In this document: positions 59,225 through 64,000 of the stretch, piece by piece
Numbering within the stretch: position 1 is the first letter of the stretch
Layout: each line of letters starts with the position of its first letter
From: CAVUUN01 sp964421755
GTDB lineage: Bacteria > Acidobacteriota > UBA6911 > RPQK01
Reading direction: 5' to 3'
DNA: 64,000 bases
Assembly: GCA_964421755.1 (NCBI GenBank)
Contig: CAYQYP010000061.1
Span: 1-64,000 of the forward strand
The notes under the pieces: model-generated
Database searches by the model: none
The model's input: only the letters and a program-made list of their open reading frames with translations
What the model was told of the DNA's origin: nothing
Made by a program: the position numbers and the translations under genes

Positions 59225-61237
59225 ATGAGGAATCGTAACGTTCCGCTGGTTATTTCGCTGATGCTGTTGACGCTGGTGTTTCCTGGTGGCCTGCTCGCCC
59301 TCCAACAGCCGGGGACGAGCCAGGAAGCCGTGAAGGCGCCTGCAACCCTTGCCGACTTGGAGCCGTTCCTGACTCAGGTCGCTTCCTACAAGTATGGTCA
59401 GGATCGCAAGCCGCTTGCCGCTGTAATTGAGTTCGTTCGCAATGCATACGTATCTGGAAAAGAAGTACCCGAGTTAGAGAAGAGGCTTGTCCAAATGCTT
59501 TCGTCGGCTGGGACCGAGGATGGCAAGCGTTTCGTGTGCGAACAGTTAAGCCTGATCGGGACCGCGGCCGCCGTGCCGGTTCTTTCCGGAATGTTGGCTG
59601 ACCCCAAGAGTTCGGATATGGCCCGGTACGCGCTCGAGCGCATCAGCGATCCGGAAGCCAGCGAGGCTCTGGTCAAGGCTTTGAGCTCTACAACCGGCAA
59701 GGTGCGAATCGGAGTGATCAACAGCCTGGGGCGACGCGGCGATTCGCGGGCGCCGGTCGTTGGCGCTCTTAAACCGTTCATCTCGAACCGGGATGAGGAC
59801 ACGGCGGTCGCCGCAATAACGGCTGTCGGCTTTATCGGCAATGTGGAGGCGGCCGTTCTGCTCGCCGATGCCCGTCGGAAAGCCTCGTCTTCTCTGCGGT
59901 TGAGGACCACAGATGCCTATCTGAACTGTGCCGAACGTATGGCGAAGGGTGGCGACAGGGGATCGGCGGTTAAGATCTACCAGGAGCTTAACTCGGCGCT
60001 CGAGACTCCCCTGGTCCAAATCGCGGCGCTTCGCGGCATCGCGGCCTTGGAAGGGGCGGGAGCCAAAACTGCGCTCGTGGCCGCGCTCGACAAGGGGCGT
60101 CCCGTCGTCCAGGCGGGAGTGGTCCGCCTGCTCGCGGCGCTGCCTGGAGAGGCGACGACCGGGCTGCTCGTGGAGCGCTACGGCAAATTGCCGCCGAGCG
60201 TCCAGGCCCAGGTCCTGTCGGCGCTCGTCGACCGGGGGGATCCCGGTGCCAAGGGACTGGTCCAGCAGGCCGCCAGTAGCCCGGAGCTCAATATTCGCGT
60301 GGCCGCCATCGAGGGAATGAGCAAGGTCGGCGACTCTTCGGCGGTCGTCTTCCTTGCCGAGCGTGCCGCAAACACCCAGGATCCGGAGAAGGGTGCCGCC
60401 CGCTTCAGCTTGTACCGGTTGGCTGGCGCCGATGTAGACCAGACCATCCTCGGGAGCCTCGAGGTGTCGGACCCGAAAGTAAAGACGGAGCTGATTCGTG
60501 CTATCGGCGAACGCAGGATCTACTCGGGGATCGATGCCCTGCTCAAGGCGGCTGGGGATGCAAATTCCCAGGTGAGGAGGGAGTCATTCCGCGCCTTGAG
60601 GGAGACGGCGGGTGCGGAACAGATGCCTCAGTTGGTGTCGCTGCTCGTGGCCGCTAAGCCGGGTGCGGAACGCACCGATGCCGAGGCCGCCGTTGTGGCG
60701 GTCATTCGAAGAAGTGAGAACAGGACGCTCGTTGATCAGGTGGCCTCTGCATTGCCGAAAGCCACGGATCCTGAGGCCAAGTCTTCGCTCCTGCTGGTGC
60801 TCGGAACTGTCGGAAGTCGGTCGTCTTTACCGCTTCTGAAGGATGCGCTGAAGAGCACCGAGGATGATGTCCGACGCGGAGCCATCCTGGGACTGTCACA
60901 GTGGCCTGGCCCCGAGCCTATTCCCGATCTGCTGGAAGTTGCCAAGAACGACCCGAGCGAGACCCATCGCGTGCTCGCTCTTCGGGCTTACATCCGCCTG
61001 GTCGCCCGGCCCCGCTTCAGAAGCCGTTCCGAAACTGCCAAAATGCTCGGTGAAGCGCTGAAAATCGCCCAGGAGGATGCGGAGAAACGCGCCGTTCTGG
61101 CCGCTTTGCCTGATTTCGCGTCGCCCGAGGCACTGCAGTTGGCCGAAGGATTAAAAAAGGAAGCCAACCTCGCCGGCGAGGCGAACGTCGCGGTCGAAAA
61201 AATCAAGACCGCCCTGGCAGCCCAGCCGCAGCGCTAG
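59225..61237 (+). CDS. exported HEAT-repeat protein
   Basis: A 670-residue protein. The ATG at 59225 begins a signal peptide (MRNRNVPLVISLMLLTLVFPGG), and the rest is a long array of helical pairs, e.g. SDMARYALERISDPEASEAL, VRIGVINSLGRRGDSRA, VQAQVLSALVDRGDPG and DVRRGAILGLSQWPGPEP, the HEAT/PBS-lyase-like pattern. Such solenoids act as scaffolds. As the third gene of the SMP-30/Gfo-Idh operon it might organise periplasmic enzymes. No catalytic motif seen. Confidence 0.88.
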   Translation: MRNRNVPLVISLMLLTLVFPGGLLALQQPGTSQEAVKAPATLADLEPFLTQVASYKYGQDRKPLAAVIEFVRNAYVSGKEVPELEKRLVQMLSSAGTEDGKRFVCEQLSLIGTAAAVPVLSGMLADPKSSDMARYALERISDPEASEALVKALSSTTGKVRIGVINSLGRRGDSRAPVVGALKPFISNRDEDTAVAAITAVGFIGNVEAAVLLADARRKASSSLRLRTTDAYLNCAERMAKGGDRGSAVKIYQELNSALETPLVQIAALRGIAALEGAGAKTALVAALDKGRPVVQAGVVRLLAALPGEATTGLLVERYGKLPPSVQAQVLSALVDRGDPGAKGLVQQAASSPELNIRVAAIEGMSKVGDSSAVVFLAERAANTQDPEKGAARFSLYRLAGADVDQTILGSLEVSDPKVKTELIRAIGERRIYSGIDALLKAAGDANSQVRRESFRALRETAGAEQMPQLVSLLVAAKPGAERTDAEAAVVAVIRRSENRTLVDQVASALPKATDPEAKSSLLLVLGTVGSRSSLPLLKDALKSTEDDVRRGAILGLSQWPGPEPIPDLLEVAKNDPSETHRVLALRAYIRLVARPRFRSRSETAKMLGEALKIAQEDAEKRAVLAALPDFASPEALQLAEGLKKEANLAGEANVAVEKIKTALAAQPQR

Positions 61238-61250
61238 GTTCTGAGCAGGA

Positions 61251-61382
61251 CCGACCGGGCCGCAAAAGCGGCGGATTCTGAAAAGCGAATCCGTCCTGCG
61301 ACTGCTCGCCGTGCGAAAGCGATCGGTTGTAGGGCGGATTCACTTTTCAGAATCCGCCGCTTTTGCGGCCCGGTTGGCAACC
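61251..61382. repeat. R1 repeat, long form
   Basis: The left arm (61251-61302) and right arm (61327-61382) contain GCGGCGGATTCTGAAAAG and its inverse, and share their ends (GGGCCGC, GCGGCCCGGTTGGCAACC) with the other R1 copies. The loop (CTGCTCGCC...GATCGG) resembles the loop of the 24.8 kb copy. It begins 14 bases after the stop codon of the HEAT gene. The rest of the gap to 61538 is AT-richer and presumably the promoter region of the next operon. Confidence 0.78.
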
Positions 61383-61479
61383 ATTTACCGCCAAGAGTGT
61401 AATCAACTGAACGGTTTCCGCTATTTAGGCGGCTTCTGCCCCCAACCTGCCGTCCGATTTGCATTTAGCGCCTCAACTG

Positions 61480-61538
61480 TTGATAATCTCCGTAATACCT
61501 GCGCGTTCTCTGGTACGCAACCTATTAATTGATAATCT
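61480..61538 (+). promoter_or_regulatory. direct repeat TTGATAATCT before the D15-like gene
   Basis: TTGATAATCT occurs at 61480-61489 and again at 61529-61538, ending exactly at the ATG of the next gene. No Shine-Dalgarno sequence is present, so the second copy replaces the usual ribosome-binding site region. It may be a regulatory protein site or a leader feature. Confidence 0.3.
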
Positions 61539-62921
61539 ATGAAAAGCCAGATCAGCAGAACCGTTACTTTTTGGACGATTGCCGCATTCGTCTCCTTCGG
61601 CGTTGGGACAGGGCTGGCGGGACAATCACAGACTGAAGCTGCACCGGGGCAATCCGGTTCGCCGGCACCCCTTCCGACTACCGAATCCTCGCCGGACCAG
61701 TCGGACAGCAGGATTGAGGAGCTCAAAGCTCGACGGCGTGCCCAGGCAGGCAAGTCGCGGGAGAAACATCTGTCCGGGTTCGAACGCGGCTTAGCCGAAA
61801 TGGAAAAGACACGGTTCTACAGGATCCTGAACTTTAATTACAGAGGACTGTATCCTCAATTCGCCACCCTGAGCACCGGATCAGGCTTTGCTCCGGGAGC
61901 GCGTTTCTGGCGACCGAATATCGCGGGGTTGCCGCTTGACCTGCAGGCTTCCGGTGCCTATTCGTTCAATGGTTATCAACGTTACGGCCTGCAGTTCGGA
62001 CACATCCAGAAGCGGGGCAGTTCCTTCAGCTTGGAAGGAGTCGGGATTGGGGCGGCCGCGCAGTTCGACGAGGCTACGCCCAAGGAACCGGGTTTTTTCC
62101 TCTATGGGGATCTAACCTACCGGTTTTATCCACAGGAAGATTTCTTCGGCCTCGGACCGTCTTCACTAGACGCTGACCGCACCGACTTTCTGCAGGAGGA
62201 CATGTCCTACGACGCAGTTGGCGGCTGGCAGGTGAACCGGTGGTTGGGTGCGGCTGTCCGGCTTGGCTACCTTCAGGTCAACGTCAACCGGGGAACGGAC
62301 GGGCGGTTTCCGGACACGCAAGACCTGTTCACCGACCTGCAGGCGCCTGGTCTGGACCGCCAGCCTGATTTTCTGGATATCACCGGCGCGGTTCTGATCG
62401 ATTACCGCGATCGCCCGGGCAACCCGCACAAGGGGGGGATGATCGGGTTCTATCTTTCCCGGCATGACGAGAGGAAAGGGCATGAGTTTGAATTCAAACG
62501 GGCAGCGTTGGACATCCGGCAGTTCATCCCGCTTTTCTCCGAGCAGAGAGTCATAGCCGTGCGGTTTTTCACCTCAGCGGATGATGCTGACAACGGAAGT
62601 CGCATCCCGTTCTTCCTCGAGGAGCACCTGGGCGGATCGGAGACCTTGCGCGGTTTCAGGGAGTTTCGCTTTCGTGATCAACGGCTCATGTACCTGTCCG
62701 CTGAGTACCGTTGGGAAGCCGCCCACTTCCTCGAACTGGCGCTCTTCTATGATACGGGCAAGGTCTTCTCGCAACGGTCCGACTTCAAGTTCGACAACAT
62801 GGAGAAGAGCATCGGGGGGGGCATCCGGTTCAAAACACCGCACGCAACCGTCCTGAGGATCGACATGGGACGAAGCGACGAGGGCAACCGATTTTTCTTC
62901 AAGTTTGGGCCTTCTTTCTAG
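61539..62921 (+). CDS. BamA/D15-type outer-membrane beta-barrel protein
   Basis: A 460-residue protein with a signal peptide (1-28) and a polar, Gln/Pro-rich linker to about 65 with a helical segment (ELKARRRAQAGKSREKHLS). The rest is a 16-strand-type barrel of the 'surface antigen D15' family: LPLDLQASGAYSFNGYQRYG, FLDITGAVLIDYRDRPGNPHKGGM, and a final strand ending FKFGPSF. SETLRGFREFRFRDQRLMYLSAEYRW matches the conserved motif of this group. No POTRA domains are visible, so it is not BamA itself. It is followed 9 bases later by the kinase-like gene. Confidence 0.85.
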   Translation: MKSQISRTVTFWTIAAFVSFGVGTGLAGQSQTEAAPGQSGSPAPLPTTESSPDQSDSRIEELKARRRAQAGKSREKHLSGFERGLAEMEKTRFYRILNFNYRGLYPQFATLSTGSGFAPGARFWRPNIAGLPLDLQASGAYSFNGYQRYGLQFGHIQKRGSSFSLEGVGIGAAAQFDEATPKEPGFFLYGDLTYRFYPQEDFFGLGPSSLDADRTDFLQEDMSYDAVGGWQVNRWLGAAVRLGYLQVNVNRGTDGRFPDTQDLFTDLQAPGLDRQPDFLDITGAVLIDYRDRPGNPHKGGMIGFYLSRHDERKGHEFEFKRAALDIRQFIPLFSEQRVIAVRFFTSADDADNGSRIPFFLEEHLGGSETLRGFREFRFRDQRLMYLSAEYRWEAAHFLELALFYDTGKVFSQRSDFKFDNMEKSIGGGIRFKTPHATVLRIDMGRSDEGNRFFFKFGPSF

Positions 62922-62930
62922 CGAGTCGAT

Positions 62931-64000
62931 ATGAAGAGGAAAGCAAGGGCAACGATAAGGTTCTGTCTGGTTCTAGTCTTGTCGACGGCCTGGCTCACGG
63001 CGGCGCCGCAGAAATTCAAGAGCGACGATCCGATCTGGGTAGACCCGGACAACCTGCCGATTCCGCAGCCGGAAGAACAAGACGATCGCAGCCAGATTCT
63101 CGATTTGATCGAGAACACGTTCACCCACAAGCCGGATGACATCATCCCTCGGGCGGAGAACATCAATACGCTCGGGGAAGTCCCCGATTCCTCGTGGTTC
63201 ACCAATCGAATGGGTCGAAGGATTCTGAACGTGGAGGAACTCGTACGCGGTCCGGACCGCGGGAACGGGCCGGACGTCAGCCAACCGTGGACCATCATTA
63301 GTGCCAAGACAGAGGGCATCACTCCGGGTTTCAGGATTCGAGACGCGCGGGGCGACGTCTATCACATCAAGTTTGATCCCGCCGATAACGACCAGCTCGC
63401 CACGTCGAGTGAAGTGATCTGCACAAAGCTTTTCCACGCCTTCGGGTATTACGTCCCGGAGAATTACCTGGCCTTCGTCACCCGAGAGATGATCCGAATC
63501 GATGAGAAGGCTGAGAAGCCCGCGAAAATCACGGATGAGAACGGGAAGGAGCGAAGGCTTACCGAAAGGGACGTCGACCGAATCTTCGAGCGAATCGCCG
63601 TCCGCGCTGATGGGCGCGTTCAATGCGTCGCGAGCCTCAACATCGAGGGGGGTCTGATCGGGCCTTTCAAATACTACGGGCTCCGATCGGACGACCCGAA
63701 TGATATCTTCCCGCACGAGCATCGCAGGGAGCTGCGCGGGCTCCGGGTCTTTTCCGCATGGCTGAACCACGATGATTCCAGGAGCATGAACACAAAAGAT
63801 TTCTTCATCCCGGAGCCTGGGACAGGTCCCACTTCCAAGTCGGAAAACTCCGCGGGGGAAGTGGAGCCCAAGGAACCCAAAGAACCGAAGATGGGGTTCA
63901 TCAGACACTACCTGATCGACTTTGGTTCGTGCCTGGGAAGCGGGAGCGTCCAGATCCAGGGGCGGCGAGCGGGAAACGAGTATCGGTTGGAATGGACCCC
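62931..64000 (+). CDS. secreted protein with protein/lipid-kinase-like motifs, truncated by the window end
   Basis: At least 356 residues, open at the window edge. The signal peptide is KRKARATIRFCLVLVL...TAAPQ. Features that suggest a PI3/4-kinase- or HipA-like fold are DVYHIKFDPADND with a candidate ATP-binding Lys (about 145), SSEVICTKLFHAFGYYVPENYL as an early helix, LNHDDSRSMNTKDFF resembling the H-x-D...N catalytic loop (about 283-297), and HYLIDFGSCLGSG as a DFG-type metal site (about 326-338). If correct it is an exported kinase coupled to the D15 barrel gene. This is inference from motif spacing; some residues may coincide by chance. Confidence 0.5.
   Translation, partial: MKRKARATIRFCLVLVLSTAWLTAAPQKFKSDDPIWVDPDNLPIPQPEEQDDRSQILDLIENTFTHKPDDIIPRAENINTLGEVPDSSWFTNRMGRRILNVEELVRGPDRGNGPDVSQPWTIISAKTEGITPGFRIRDARGDVYHIKFDPADNDQLATSSEVICTKLFHAFGYYVPENYLAFVTREMIRIDEKAEKPAKITDENGKERRLTERDVDRIFERIAVRADGRVQCVASLNIEGGLIGPFKYYGLRSDDPNDIFPHEHRRELRGLRVFSAWLNHDDSRSMNTKDFFIPEPGTGPTSKSENSAGEVEPKEPKEPKMGFIRHYLIDFGSCLGSGSVQIQGRRAGNEYRLEWT

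Overview
The window is GC-rich bacterial chromosome with about 56 supported protein genes and no recognisable rRNA, tRNA, CRISPR array, phage or insertion sequence. Gene content points to an Acidobacteriota-like organism, probably a saccharolytic soil or sediment Gram-negative. The main clues are a secreted VWA protein of the 'VWFA-related acidobacterial' type, an Oar-like TonB-dependent receptor with a carboxypeptidase-regulatory N-terminal domain, OmpA and BamA/D15-type outer-membrane proteins, many Tat- or Sec-exported sugar-directed enzymes (barrel hydrolases, a PL11-like propeller, GH3, a sulfatase, Gfo/Idh/MocA proteins), and a 2-oxoacid:ferredoxin oxidoreductase. This assignment is inference from gene families, not a phylogeny.

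Layout. 0-14 kb: secreted polysaccharide-directed proteins, a GIN-domain protein, an RRM RNA-binding protein, a first ECF sigma/anti-sigma locus (5.4-6.7 kb), a GlcD-type FAD enzyme and a TauE-like transporter. 14-20 kb: a TrpF-like barrel lacking the usual catalytic Cys, a second ECF sigma/anti-sigma/zinc-ribbon membrane locus and the TonB receptor. 20.5-23.4 kb: a translationally coupled FAH-family/IlvD-EDD-family pair that looks like an oxidative pentonate (Weimberg-type) route. 23.4-28.5 kb: a spore-photoproduct-lyase-like radical SAM protein with a CX5CX2C cluster motif, a 30-residue membrane peptide, and korAB. 28.5-35.3 kb: a GH3 enzyme with two PA14 domains, hisG, an SDR and a sulfatase. 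35.4-45.1 kb: a glycosyltransferase-methyltransferase fusion, a LarA homologue, an amidase/SDR/Gfo-Idh operon, a zinc-ribbon rhomboid protease and lysC. 45.2-50.2 kb: an XRE regulator, a membrane-protein pair with an operator-like double palindrome, the VWA protein and an OmpA-domain protein with a clear terminator. 50.5-56.8 kb: an NtrC-type response regulator with its histidine kinase, an AI-2E family permease and a serine hydrolase. 56.9-64 kb: an SMP-30/Gfo-Idh/HEAT-repeat operon, then a D15/BamA-like barrel followed by a secreted protein with kinase-like motifs that runs off the window.

The most unusual property is intergenic. Many gaps carry long imperfect palindromes. Some belong to families repeated inside the window (R1 at 24.8, 56.9 and 61.3 kb; R2 at 17.2 and 38.3 kb; R3 at 0.1, 7.0 and 33.7 kb), with near-perfect arms and partly conserved loops, like REPIN or MITE elements. 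Others are made of locus-specific 6-9 nt 'words' repeated in tandem and then again in inverse orientation, often starting within a few bases of a stop codon. In two places such words have become part of reading-frame ends. I know of no function for them.

Limits: all functional calls rest on reading motifs by eye. Starts were moved from the longest frame where a ribosome-binding site or signal peptide indicated it.
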